Shown here piece after piece: positions 34,166 to 42,515 of a stretch of DNA of 52,864 nucleotides. Made by a program: the position numbers and the translations under genes. The notes beneath the pieces were generated by a model. It was not told the DNA's origin. It saw only the letters and a list, made by a program, of their open reading frames with translations, and did no database searches. This DNA is from AM-1111 sp046302135 (GTDB lineage: Bacteria > Bacteroidota > Bacteroidia > B-17B0 > Aurantibacillaceae), in NCBI GenBank assembly GCA_046302135.1, contig JBKCIQ010000122.1, forward strand, positions 1 through 52,864. The letters run 5' to 3'. Position 1 is the stretch's first letter, and the number at the start of each line of letters is the position of its first letter.

Positions 34166-35269
34166 TTAAGATTTTTTGAGAAATGGAATTTTGGTAACTC
34201 TCGCCTTTATCATTTTTTCTCTGATGTTAATGAAAATCTCATTTTCCGGCTTACTGAATGCGGTTTCTACATACCCCATACCAATAGCTTTGTTTAAAGT
34301 TGGAGATTGAGTACCACTGGTTACCTTGCCTATAAGTTTCCCTTCAGAATCATGTATGCTGTAGTCGTGTCTGGGTATGCCTCTATCTATCATTTCGAAT
34401 CCAACGAGTTTTTTAGAAACTCCTTTTTCTTTTTGTTCAAGCAGTTGGACCGAGTTAGTGAATTCTTTGGTAAACTTTGTGATCCATCCTAATCCTGCTT
34501 CAATTGGTGATGTTGTATCATCAATATCGTTACCATAGAGACAAAATCCCATTTCTAGTCGTAGTGTGTCTCGGCATCCTAAACCTGCAGGTTTTATGTC
34601 GAATTCCTTACCTGCTTTCATTATTTCATTCCACATTTTTTCAGCATATTCATTTTCGAAATAAAGCTCGAATCCTCCTGCTCCTGTATAACCTGTGTTA
34701 CTAATAACAACACCTTCCACCCCGGCAAAATTCCCAATAGTAAATGCATAATAATCCATATCATTTAAGTTCACAAGTGTTAGTTTTTGAAGAACTTTTA
34801 ATGCATTTGGACCCTGCACGGCCAATAGGCTCAAATTATCTGATAAATTGGTCATCTCAACACCATTATTATTATGCCTCATTATCCAGTCCCAATCCTT
34901 TTGAATATTGCTGGCATTAACTACCAGATAATATTCATCACTTTTATATCTATATACCAATAAGTCATCAACTATTCCTCCATTGTCGTTAGGCATACAA
35001 CTGTATTGAACTTTTCCATCAAATAGTTTGGATGCATCATTACTTGTTACCCTCTGAATTAAATCTAGGGCGCCTTCTCCTTTTATTAGGAATTCGCCCA
35101 TGTGGCTTACATCAAAAATACCAACACTGTTTCTTACTGCGTGATGCTCCTCATTCAACCCGGAATAACTTACAGGCATAAGGTAACCTGCAAAAGGAAC
35201 CATTTTCGCCCCTAGAGAAATATGTGTTTGTGTGAGTGCGGTATGTTTAAGTTCAGATGTTGCTTCCAT
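34166..35269 (-). CDS. gcvT: Aminomethyltransferase (glycine cleavage T protein)
   Basis: GcvT (367 aa) transfers the methylene unit from the H protein to tetrahydrofolate. Family landmarks are HISLGAKMVPFAGYLMPVSY, NSVGIFDVSHMGEFLIKG, VQGPNALKVL, VVISNTGYTGAGGFELYFEN, GLGCRDTLRLEMGFCLYGND (folate site) and GVSKKLVGFEMIDRGIPRHDY. Length is normal. A canonical promoter precedes it (35281-35310), and comB follows 10 bp downstream. The gcvH and gcvP genes are not in the window. Confidence 0.95.
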   Translation of the reverse strand: MEATSELKHTALTQTHISLGAKMVPFAGYLMPVSYSGLNEEHHAVRNSVGIFDVSHMGEFLIKGEGALDLIQRVTSNDASKLFDGKVQYSCMPNDNGGIVDDLLVYRYKSDEYYLVVNASNIQKDWDWIMRHNNNGVEMTNLSDNLSLLAVQGPNALKVLQKLTLVNLNDMDYYAFTIGNFAGVEGVVISNTGYTGAGGFELYFENEYAEKMWNEIMKAGKEFDIKPAGLGCRDTLRLEMGFCLYGNDIDDTTSPIEAGLGWITKFTKEFTNSVQLLEQKEKGVSKKLVGFEMIDRGIPRHDYSIHDSEGKLIGKVTSGTQSPTLNKAIGMGYVETAFSKPENEIFINIREKMIKARVTKIPFLKKS

Positions 35270-35280
35270 AATTTTTTTTG

Positions 35281-35310
35281 CAAAGTTACTTTTTTGATAT
35301 TGTTATACAA
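35281..35310 (-). promoter_or_regulatory. Bacteroidota promoter of the gcvT-comB operon
   Basis: On the minus strand TTG (35310-35308), 19 nt, then TAACTTTG (35288-35281), an exact consensus pair 12 bp upstream of the gcvT ATG. Confidence 0.78.
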
Positions 35311-35317
35311 TTAAATT

Positions 35318-38300
35318 TCATCTAATTAAAACTACATGTCCTTTTTTGGTTTTATATTCACCTCTTGAATTCTGATATTTTATCAACCATTGATAAACGC
35401 CTCCTGTAACTCCATTTCCGTCCCACCCCTCATCAAAATCATTGGTGTTCCATATTTCATAGCCCCATCGGTCAAATATTGAGAATTGATATTCTTGCCG
35501 GTCTATAAATTGAGTAACGGGTTTGAAAATTTTGTTTACTCCTCTTGGTACAAATGCGTTTGGAACAAATACTTCCGCCTCCCTATATACCACAGCGTTG
35601 TTTGATAATACTGTTGCAATTATTCCATATGGATTTCCGGGTCCTTCAATCGCTTCAATAAAATACTCAAACTTTCCTTCATCTGAAACTAAACCGCTCA
35701 CGTCGTCTTCGTAGTAGTTAATGCCTGATCCTGTATAAGGAATGCTCGCAATAGGAAGCGTATTCATAGTTCCATTAACACTTCTGTATATATTATAGTT
35801 TAATACACCACCAAGCCATTTAGAATAGTCGTTCCACATGATTTTATTTTTGAAATCTTCAAGTGCTTGTGCTGTGCAAAGTATACTTTTAGATGTGTCT
35901 GAAATTATTCCTGGATTGTCACAGCTATCTTTGATCTGAAGGTAATATTGATAGTATTCTTTATCGACGCTTACGTCGTTATCTGTAAAGGTGAAAGTGG
36001 CACTTCCACTATAATTTACAGAACCTATCATTGAAAATATTAAATCTGATTTTTTCGCACGAAATACATCAAATCCTGAAAGCGAAATTCCTAATGAATT
36101 ATCTGTTAAACCATCAACATTAATTGCATTATTGTTAACAGTTACTCTACTAACATAAAGGTAGTTTGGCGCATTTGCTGTAGTTGCATTTAAACATTGT
36201 TGATTAGATACAGATGTAATGTCTCCGCCTACACTCCTTGCAACTATTTTGTAACAATAGGTACTTCCCAATACAAGTGAGTCGTGTGAAAAGTTTGTGT
36301 TGTTAATTGTACCAAGCAATGTCCAAGGTCCCCCGTTTATGGAAACTATTATTTCATATTGTCCTATACCTCCATCTGACATGTTGATGTATGGATTCCA
36401 GTTTAGATTTGCCGTAAAATTGCATACATCGTATTGTTTGTTTAAAAACATGGTGTTCTGAGGTAATCCTAAATTTGAAATATTTCCGCAGCTGTCATAT
36501 GCGGCAATTACATAGGTTTCAGTTCCTGCGGAGGCATTAGAAGGTAAGTAGTTATAGCTGAATGTTGAGTTGCCAAAAATTGTATCAACGGGAACATAAA
36601 CCAAGCCGTTTTTTTGGTAAATAACGTAAGCATAAACATCTTGCGAAGATGAAGGTTGCCAGCCAAGAATAGCGTTACCATTTAAATCAATACTTACAGA
36701 ATCAAGTATTGGTGTTACAGGATCTGTTTGATCCAGGAAAACATCACCATCAATATTTGAAACAGATGAACAACCACTATTGTCGCAAATTTCAATTTTA
36801 TAGTTGATTTGAGATTGACAAATTGTAATCGTATCGGTGTAATTGTAATTTTGGGTTGAGTCGATTAAAGTCCATATTCCTGTAGGATATTCTTTATAGA
36901 TCTTAAACCAACCACAGCTTGAATTCGGAAGCGGACTCACAAATGTATTCCAGAAAAGTTGCGCAGTTCCGTTTGACGGGTTATTAACGGTTAACGTTAT
37001 TGGTCTTACAGTATCTTTTGGTAAGCTTGAAGCAAAACCTCCACAGCCGAATGATTTAATAAAAAAATATTCATTTGAACCCGTGCTTGGTGATGAAAAA
37101 GAAAACTGATTTTGGTTGTAAACATAAATGCTGTTAAGTGTGTCATATGGGCCATTAGAGCTGGAAGAATGATAAATAACATATTTAGAAAACGTATTAT
37201 TAGGGTCTGCTGGTACTTCCCAAAAAAGAGTGATGTTATTATTTGGTCCGTTGACGATGCACTTAATTTCCGGAGATGGAAGTATGAGTGGAGGCTTTAT
37301 ATGTATGACTACAATCTGGTTGTTGATTTCTGGAACAGGACATTGTTCATCTTGTGCAGAAAAGTAGAAGCGGTAAGTTTTTACCGAATCGTTGCAAAAC
37401 AATGAGGATTCCAAATGAGAACAGTTAGTTTGCCAATTAAAGGTAGTTGAAATACTTCCTAATGAAGTTGATGGTGGTACAGGATTGAGAGTTGCACACG
37501 GTGGAATGTTACAACCCGATGACGAGTTTGTAAAACCTGAACCAAATTGATCTCCTGAAATATTCCAGCTTACATTTTGACTGGTTGCATCGTTCGCAGT
37601 TAAAGTAAAATTAACGTTAGCTCCGGCAACAATTGTAGTTTCGAAACCACCTGAAAATGGTGTGTTGATCACCGGGGCTGTGTTTGGGCTACAATTTGTA
37701 AGTGCGAGTTGAAACTCTTTGTAAACTTCTGAAATTTTTATCCCACATCTCCAGCTTTCACAGATGATAGCAAAAGTATAGTCACCGGAAATCTGTGATG
37801 AAAATGAGATTTTAGATGTTAGTTGGTTAAGTGTGGCTCCACTGTTTCCTGCTCCTGAATTTGGAAAAGGGTTATTAAAGCTATAACCAGAATTGAATGG
37901 AATAAACGCAGGATTTATGGGTGGGGTAAAAGTTCCTGTGACAACGTCAAGCGGTTCTGCCCAGCGGCTGCTGATAGAATCCAAATCGGGGTCGTAAGGA
38001 AAAAATAAAATTGAGTGTGGATTACCGGTACAAAGAATAGTTGTTGGCGGTGAAATAAAATCTGCTGAATTATCAGGGCAGGAATTTGAAATGAAATTAC
38101 TATTGGCAAACATTTTACTGTACAGTGTAATACCAGTGCCGGAGTTGATATTCAAGTTTGTGTTTGTATTACGACAGCATTCAGAATAGGTAAATATCCA
38201 TCCACCCGGAGGAGGGGTGCCGGGTAAAACCGTTGGAGCAGAAACATATATGTACTCCGACACTGCACCAGGAACACCTGAGGAACAATTGATGCCTATA

Positions 38301-38572
38301 CCAGAACTGCATGTTGGCGAAATATCGTTCTGGCTGATTTGATTTACAGTAATTGTGTTTATGGATGGATGATTGAATACAGTTAAACTTTGAATTCCTG
38401 GAAGTGGAGCGCCACCACATTGTACATGTAATCTGAGTTTAAAAATATATCCCCCCAGACCATTGCAACTCCATGTAATATCTCCGCCAATAGTATTACT
38501 GCCTTCACTATTTAATAAAATAAAAAATAAAAGAATTGTTGTAAAAGTGTATTTATAATAACATTTCTTCAC
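35318..38572 (-). CDS. Very large T9SS type B (CHU_C) surface protein with fibronectin-like repeats
   Basis: A 1084-aa exported protein with a leader (about 1-23). An N-terminal Cys-rich region (30-300) is followed by repeated beta-sandwich domains of fibronectin type III style (about 420-1000: 'ITLFWEVPADP', 'NYNYTDTI', 'AILGWQPSS' and similar strands). The C-terminal gliding motility-associated domain (about 1000-1084) shows FVPNAFVPRG, YQFSIFDRWGYEIW, GGVYQWLIKYQ and KGHVVLIR. It is a probable surface adhesin or cell-matrix protein exported by T9SS. The start is GTG 38572. A -7 box (38578-38585) ends only 6 nt upstream. Confidence 0.88.
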   Translation of the reverse strand: MKKCYYKYTFTTILLFFILLNSEGSNTIGGDITWSCNGLGGYIFKLRLHVQCGGAPLPGIQSLTVFNHPSINTITVNQISQNDISPTCSSGIGINCSSGVPGAVSEYIYVSAPTVLPGTPPPGGWIFTYSECCRNTNTNLNINSGTGITLYSKMFANSNFISNSCPDNSADFISPPTTILCTGNPHSILFFPYDPDLDSISSRWAEPLDVVTGTFTPPINPAFIPFNSGYSFNNPFPNSGAGNSGATLNQLTSKISFSSQISGDYTFAIICESWRCGIKISEVYKEFQLALTNCSPNTAPVINTPFSGGFETTIVAGANVNFTLTANDATSQNVSWNISGDQFGSGFTNSSSGCNIPPCATLNPVPPSTSLGSISTTFNWQTNCSHLESSLFCNDSVKTYRFYFSAQDEQCPVPEINNQIVVIHIKPPLILPSPEIKCIVNGPNNNITLFWEVPADPNNTFSKYVIYHSSSSNGPYDTLNSIYVYNQNQFSFSSPSTGSNEYFFIKSFGCGGFASSLPKDTVRPITLTVNNPSNGTAQLFWNTFVSPLPNSSCGWFKIYKEYPTGIWTLIDSTQNYNYTDTITICQSQINYKIEICDNSGCSSVSNIDGDVFLDQTDPVTPILDSVSIDLNGNAILGWQPSSSQDVYAYVIYQKNGLVYVPVDTIFGNSTFSYNYLPSNASAGTETYVIAAYDSCGNISNLGLPQNTMFLNKQYDVCNFTANLNWNPYINMSDGGIGQYEIIVSINGGPWTLLGTINNTNFSHDSLVLGSTYCYKIVARSVGGDITSVSNQQCLNATTANAPNYLYVSRVTVNNNAINVDGLTDNSLGISLSGFDVFRAKKSDLIFSMIGSVNYSGSATFTFTDNDVSVDKEYYQYYLQIKDSCDNPGIISDTSKSILCTAQALEDFKNKIMWNDYSKWLGGVLNYNIYRSVNGTMNTLPIASIPYTGSGINYYEDDVSGLVSDEGKFEYFIEAIEGPGNPYGIIATVLSNNAVVYREAEVFVPNAFVPRGVNKIFKPVTQFIDRQEYQFSIFDRWGYEIWNTNDFDEGWDGNGVTGGVYQWLIKYQNSRGEYKTKKGHVVLIR

Positions 38573-38577
38573 TAAAT

Positions 38578-38585
38578 CAAATTTA
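38578..38585 (-). promoter_or_regulatory. -7 box (TAAATTTG) abutting the start codon of the large T9SS gene
   Basis: Exact TAnnTTTG on the minus strand, ending 6 nt before the GTG start. If used, the mRNA would be almost leaderless. A -33 TTG is not clear. Confidence 0.4.
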
Positions 38586-38720
38586 ATTACTAATTAACGA
38601 AAACACTCAGATTGTATTGTAATAATTTCCTGAGTATTGATTTAAATTCTAATTGTTTGGCGATATTAATGATTTTAATTTTCTTAATTTTATGTTGATT
38701 TTGTATTAATTCTATTTAAA

Positions 38721-39344
38721 ATGTTCGACAAAAGAGATTTTGCGTTTACAATTATTACCATACTTGCTATGGTTCTCATGTTTTCATTTACTAGGTTAAA
38801 GGTGGAGCATGGTCCGGTAAATTGGATCAGCTTTGGTGAAGCTGTTGAAAAATGCAAGTTAAAGCCAAAAATGATTTTAATTGATGTTTATACAACTTGG
38901 TGCGGACCATGCAAGATGTTAAGTGCAAATACATTTGCAAATGAAAAAATTGCCAAATACCTCAATGAAAATTATTACTGTGTAAAGTTTGATGCTGAAA
39001 CAAGAGAGTTAGTAAAATTCACAATGCCTATTCAGGATACGATACGAGATTCAAAAGGCAAAATTAAAAAAATTACAACGAAACCTTACGAGTATGTTTT
39101 TCCAAACCAAACACCTCAGGGTACACCACGAGGAACTCATAGTTTTGCTGTTTCAATACTTCAGGGATACCAAATTGCTTACCCCTCAATTGTTTTTATT
39201 TCTAAAGAGATTCAACGCGCTAATGTTGTTCAGGGATACCTGCCGCCACAACAGTTTGAGCCAATAATGAAGTTTTACGGTTCAGACTCCTGGAAAAAAC
39301 AAACATGGGAAGATTTTCAACGAAGTTTTAAATCTGAATTTTAA
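38721..39344 (+). CDS. Membrane-anchored thioredoxin-like protein with insertion
   Basis: This 207-aa protein has an N-terminal membrane helix (about 8-24) and a thioredoxin fold with WCGPC (C61, C64) and the cis-proline in IAYPSIVF (P155). Between helix 2 and the cis-Pro strand there is an insertion of about 40 residues rich in Lys, Thr and Pro (about 100-140), absent from ordinary thioredoxins. It probably acts in the periplasm as a disulfide reductase or isomerase. The XRE-type regulator gene follows 3 bp downstream, so the two are likely co-transcribed. Confidence 0.85.
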   Translation: MFDKRDFAFTIITILAMVLMFSFTRLKVEHGPVNWISFGEAVEKCKLKPKMILIDVYTTWCGPCKMLSANTFANEKIAKYLNENYYCVKFDAETRELVKFTMPIQDTIRDSKGKIKKITTKPYEYVFPNQTPQGTPRGTHSFAVSILQGYQIAYPSIVFISKEIQRANVVQGYLPPQQFEPIMKFYGSDSWKKQTWEDFQRSFKSEF

Positions 39345-39347
39345 ATT

Positions 39348-39701
39348 ATGGAATTAAAAGAAAAAATTATTTCCATACTAAAGGAGAAAAATTATTCATA
39401 CAAAGATCTTGCGGATTATCTAGGGGTTACAGAATTTTTTTTAGATGATGCTTTATCAAAAAAAAGTCTCGACGTAAGAACACTGGAGTTGATCTCAAAG
39501 GAGTTAAGAATACCACTATACAGTTTTTTTAGTGATTCAAATTCTGATTACCTGAATCTTAAATATAAAAAGTTATTTCAAGACAAATTGAGAAATGAAT
39601 CTATTGTAAACGATCCTCTATTTATTCTAAAAAATGAAATTGAATTCCTCAAGAAAGTTTTAATGGAGAAGGAGGAAGAGCTTAAAAAACTGTCTTCCTA
39701 A
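39348..39701 (+). CDS. XRE-family helix-turn-helix protein with C-terminal coiled coil
   Basis: A 117-aa DNA-binding protein. Residues 16-57 form an HTH of XRE/Cro type (YKDLADYLGVTEFFLDDALS as helices 2 and 3), and the rest is a helical, charged coiled-coil region (KNEIEFLKKVLMEKEEELKK) that likely dimerises. It starts 3 bp after the thioredoxin-like gene; regulation of that gene is plausible but not shown. No phage or toxin partner is nearby. Confidence 0.8.
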   Translation: MELKEKIISILKEKNYSYKDLADYLGVTEFFLDDALSKKSLDVRTLELISKELRIPLYSFFSDSNSDYLNLKYKKLFQDKLRNESIVNDPLFILKNEIEFLKKVLMEKEEELKKLSS

Positions 39702-39771
39702 AATTCGACCACCAGTTTTCCTTTTCAGAAAAGTGTAATGCTTTAGTTTTAAATGAAAATTATATCATTGC

Positions 39772-39829
39772 TCCATGAAAGAAATCATTACTTTACCCAG
39801 TGATAATTGTGAAATTTATATTTCATGGA
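39772..39829 (+). repeat. Inverted repeat spanning the DUF1003 start codon
   Basis: A perfect 9-bp inverted repeat, TCCATGAAA (39772-39780) and TTTCATGGA (39821-39829), encloses a 40-nt loop with a shorter nested ATCA/TGAT pairing. The second arm contains the ATG start of the DUF1003 gene, so the RNA structure could hide the start codon. Confidence 0.5.
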
Positions 39830-40535
39830 AGATGAAAAGATCAAATGTTCTGTTACAGGAAAACCTATTGAAAATAACAGGACATTAGTTCTATCTGAAA
39901 TTCAAATACCACTTAGAAATTTTATCAATTCTAAATTCCCGGATATTAAGCTCGCAGACAAAATATCTGATGAGGGGTATGAGTTACTTTTGAATGAATA
40001 TGTTGAGATGTTGCTTAGCACCGACAGAGGTGAGTTGTCAAGGTTAGAGCTAGAAGTAATTAGTAGCATCAAAGAAAGTGAAATAATTAGTTCACATATT
40101 CAATTTACAGATCAGGATACCGTCTCATGGGGAGATAGAATGGCCGATAAGCTTGCATCATTTGGAGGAAGTTGGTATTTTGTTTTGATTTTCATGGGGT
40201 TTTTGGGAGCTTGGATTTTATTCAATCTTTATGCTTCTCCAATCAATAGGTTTGATACATTCCCATTTATACTTTTAAATCTGATTCTTTCTTCAATTGC
40301 TGCCTTACAGGCCCCCGTGATAATGATGAGTCAGAATAGGGCAGAAGCAAAAGACAGAAAAAGATCGGAACATGATTACCAGATTAACCTGAAAGCAGAG
40401 ATTGAAATACGATCTTTGAATCAAAAGATGGATCATCTTTTAATGAAGCAAATGCAACATTTAACGGAGATACAACAACTTCAGATTGATTTACTGGAAA
40501 AAATCAGAAAACAAATTAATGGAAAGATAACTTAG
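39825..40535 (+). CDS. DUF1003 membrane protein
   Basis: This 236-aa protein fits the DUF1003 family: a soluble N-terminal half beginning KCSVTGKPI (a CSVTGK-type Cys motif), then the conserved FGGSWYFVLIFMGFLGAWI, two membrane helices (about 117-136 and 147-168), LNLILSSIAALQAPVIMMSQ, and RAEAKDRKRSEHDYQINLKA followed by a helical coiled coil. The function of the family is not established. The stop overlaps the convergent ispE gene by 20 bp. Confidence 0.85.
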   Translation: MEDEKIKCSVTGKPIENNRTLVLSEIQIPLRNFINSKFPDIKLADKISDEGYELLLNEYVEMLLSTDRGELSRLELEVISSIKESEIISSHIQFTDQDTVSWGDRMADKLASFGGSWYFVLIFMGFLGAWILFNLYASPINRFDTFPFILLNLILSSIAALQAPVIMMSQNRAEAKDRKRSEHDYQINLKAEIEIRSLNQKMDHLLMKQMQHLTEIQQLQIDLLEKIRKQINGKIT

Positions 40536-41349
40536 ATAAATTAACCAGATAGTTTGAAGGCCATTTTAATTCCTTCGGTTCTTCGTCAAATATTCCGAAC
40601 ACAGCCGAGCCGCTTCCACTCATTGATGAGTAAATGGCACCTTTCTCGTAAAGGCTATTTTTAATTTCCGATAAAAGTGGATATTTATTGAAAATAGTTT
40701 TTTCGAAATCATTTTCTAAATGATTTTGCCAGTTGATGATTCCAGATGAAATTACATCCTTTAAATGATATTTTGGTTTACTTGGATTTATTCCTGAATA
40801 TGCATCTGCAGTGTTGCTGTGTATGCCGGGCCAAATCGTAAGAATATGTTTCTCATTTTCATTTATAGTTATGTTTTCAAAAATATCTCCTTTTCCACTG
40901 GCAAAAACCGGTTTGCCCTCAATGAAAAAAGCGCAGTCGCTTCCCAGCTTTGAAGCGTAATTTTTCATGCGCTCTACATCCAAGTTTATAGTAAACAAAT
41001 CATTCAATAACTTAATTGTAAAGGCGGCATTTGAGCTTCCACCACCAAGGCCTGCACCCATTGGTATACATTTGTGAAGGTGTATTTTAACCGGGGGTAA
41101 ATCAAAATCGGAATCAATTAGGCTGTAAGCTTTTATAACCAAGTTGTTGTTGCTGTGTCCATTTATTACCAAACCACTGGAAGAAAAATTTACCTTGTTT
41201 TTCCCCTTCGATTCTGTGTCTTCAATAATTTCTAAGGCATCTCTCCAACTTAACGGTAGAAAAATTGTTTCAATATCGTGGTATCCGTCTAGTCGTTTAT
41301 TTACAACTTTAAGTCCTAAATTTATTTTTGCGTTCGGAAATGAAATCAT
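40516..41349 (-). CDS. ispE: 4-diphosphocytidyl-2-C-methyl-D-erythritol kinase
   Basis: IspE (277 aa) phosphorylates CDP-methylerythritol in the MEP isoprenoid pathway. It is a GHMP kinase with PMGAGLGGGSSNAAF (phosphate loop), the catalytic lysine and His region ISFPNAKINLGLKVVNKRLDGYHDIET at the N-terminus (two segments) and SMSGSGSAVFGIF (GHMP C-terminal loop). The short tail after FDEEPKE is normal for Bacteroidota. It converges on DUF1003 and diverges from accA. A TAGATTTG -7 box ends 7 nt before its ATG (41356-41363). Confidence 0.92.
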   Translation of the reverse strand: MISFPNAKINLGLKVVNKRLDGYHDIETIFLPLSWRDALEIIEDTESKGKNKVNFSSSGLVINGHSNNNLVIKAYSLIDSDFDLPPVKIHLHKCIPMGAGLGGGSSNAAFTIKLLNDLFTINLDVERMKNYASKLGSDCAFFIEGKPVFASGKGDIFENITINENEKHILTIWPGIHSNTADAYSGINPSKPKYHLKDVISSGIINWQNHLENDFEKTIFNKYPLLSEIKNSLYEKGAIYSSMSGSGSAVFGIFDEEPKELKWPSNYLVNLSKLSFH

Positions 41350-41355
41350 TTACCC

Positions 41356-41363
41356 CAAATCTA
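41356..41363 (-). promoter_or_regulatory. -7 box (TAGATTTG) abutting ispE
   Basis: Exact TAnnTTTG on the minus strand, ending 7 nt upstream of the ispE ATG; the leader would be only a few nucleotides. A -33 TTG is not clear. Confidence 0.4.
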
Positions 41364-41469
41364 TTAAGATTTTAATTTTTTCTGCGAATTTCTTTATTGT
41401 TAATTTTTTAAGTATTGATATACAGCTGATTACATTAACACTTCAAAATAGTTTCAGTTTATTTTTTAT

Positions 41470-41477
41470 TACTTTTG
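41470..41477 (+). promoter_or_regulatory. -7 promoter box before accA
   Basis: TACTTTTG at 41470-41477 matches TAnnTTTG and ends 25 bp upstream of the accA ATG. No good -33 TTG is visible. Confidence 0.45.
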
Positions 41478-41501
41478 CAATCCGTTTTCAGAAAATTAAA
41501 A

Positions 41502-42488
41502 ATGACCTACCTGGATTTTGAAAAGCCTATCGAGGAACTTGCTAAAGACCTTAAAAAATTAATGGATGTTGCAGACAAGGGTAAAGTTGACATGACATCC
41601 GCCATTGCAGAACTTGAAAACAAGATTGTTTCGAAAAGGAAAGAAATATATGATAATTTAACTCCTTGGCAGAGGGTACAGGTTTCGCGACACCCAGAAA
41701 GACCCTATACTTTAGCCTACATCAACGCAATATCAGGAGGATCATTTTTTGAATTACATGGCGACAGGACAGTAAAGGATGATAAAGCTATGATTGGCGG
41801 GTTTGGAGAAATAGAGGGTCAAACGGTAATGTTTATTGGCCAGCAAAAGGGAATTAATACCAAAATGAGACAGTACCGTAATTTTGGAATGGCAAATCCT
41901 GAAGGATACAGGAAAGCTTTACGTTTGATGAAAATGGCTGAGAAGTTCAATAAACCTATTGTTACTTTCATAGATACTCCTGGTGCTTTTCCGGGCCTTG
42001 AGGCCGAGGAGAGAGGCCAGGGAGAGGCAATTGCTAGGAATATTATGGAGATGGCCGGACTTAAGGTACCCGTTATTTGTATAATAATAGGCGAGGGTGC
42101 ATCTGGAGGTGCTTTGGGAATCGGTGTTGGAGATAGAGTATTAATGTTGGAAAATACCTGGTATTCTGTAATTTCACCCGAAAGTTGTTCTTCGATTCTA
42201 TGGCGTAGCTGGAATTTTAAGGAAAAAGCTGCAGAAGCACTTAAGTTAACAGCTACCGACATGTTAAAAAATAATCTGGTTGATGGAGTGATAAAGGAGC
42301 CATTGGGTGGGGCACACGCAAACCCAGAAGAAGCATTTTTAATTGTTAAAGATGAAATACTCAAAACATTGGAAGAATTGAAAAAAAAATCTCCAGAAGA
42401 AAGAATTAATCAAAGAATAGAGAAGTTCTGCTCAATGGGAGTTGTTGAGGAGATTGAGATAATAGATTCGAGTAAGCAAGAAAATTAA
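41502..42488 (+). CDS. accA: Acetyl-CoA carboxylase carboxyltransferase subunit alpha
   Basis: AccA (328 aa) forms the carboxyltransferase with AccD and makes malonyl-CoA for fatty-acid synthesis. Landmarks are MTYLDFEKPIEELAKDLKKL (start), VSRHPERPYT, FFELHGDR, FGEIEGQTVMFIGQQKG, FNKPIVTFIDTPGAFPG and GEGASGGALGIGVGDRVLML. ATG 41502 is chosen over the upstream in-frame TTG at 41475, which lies inside the -7 promoter box. The gene is followed by efp after 27 bp. Confidence 0.95.
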   Translation: MTYLDFEKPIEELAKDLKKLMDVADKGKVDMTSAIAELENKIVSKRKEIYDNLTPWQRVQVSRHPERPYTLAYINAISGGSFFELHGDRTVKDDKAMIGGFGEIEGQTVMFIGQQKGINTKMRQYRNFGMANPEGYRKALRLMKMAEKFNKPIVTFIDTPGAFPGLEAEERGQGEAIARNIMEMAGLKVPVICIIIGEGASGGALGIGVGDRVLMLENTWYSVISPESCSSILWRSWNFKEKAAEALKLTATDMLKNNLVDGVIKEPLGGAHANPEEAFLIVKDEILKTLEELKKKSPEERINQRIEKFCSMGVVEEIEIIDSSKQEN

Positions 42489-42515
42489 ATTTAACACTGA
42501 AATAAAAATAAAAAA

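Noticed and set aside
39775..39888. 37-codon ORF (MKEIITLPSDNC...) overlapping the DUF1003 start
   Set aside because: It is short, overlaps the real gene out of frame, has no homology I can recognise, and is explained by the inverted repeat containing ATG.
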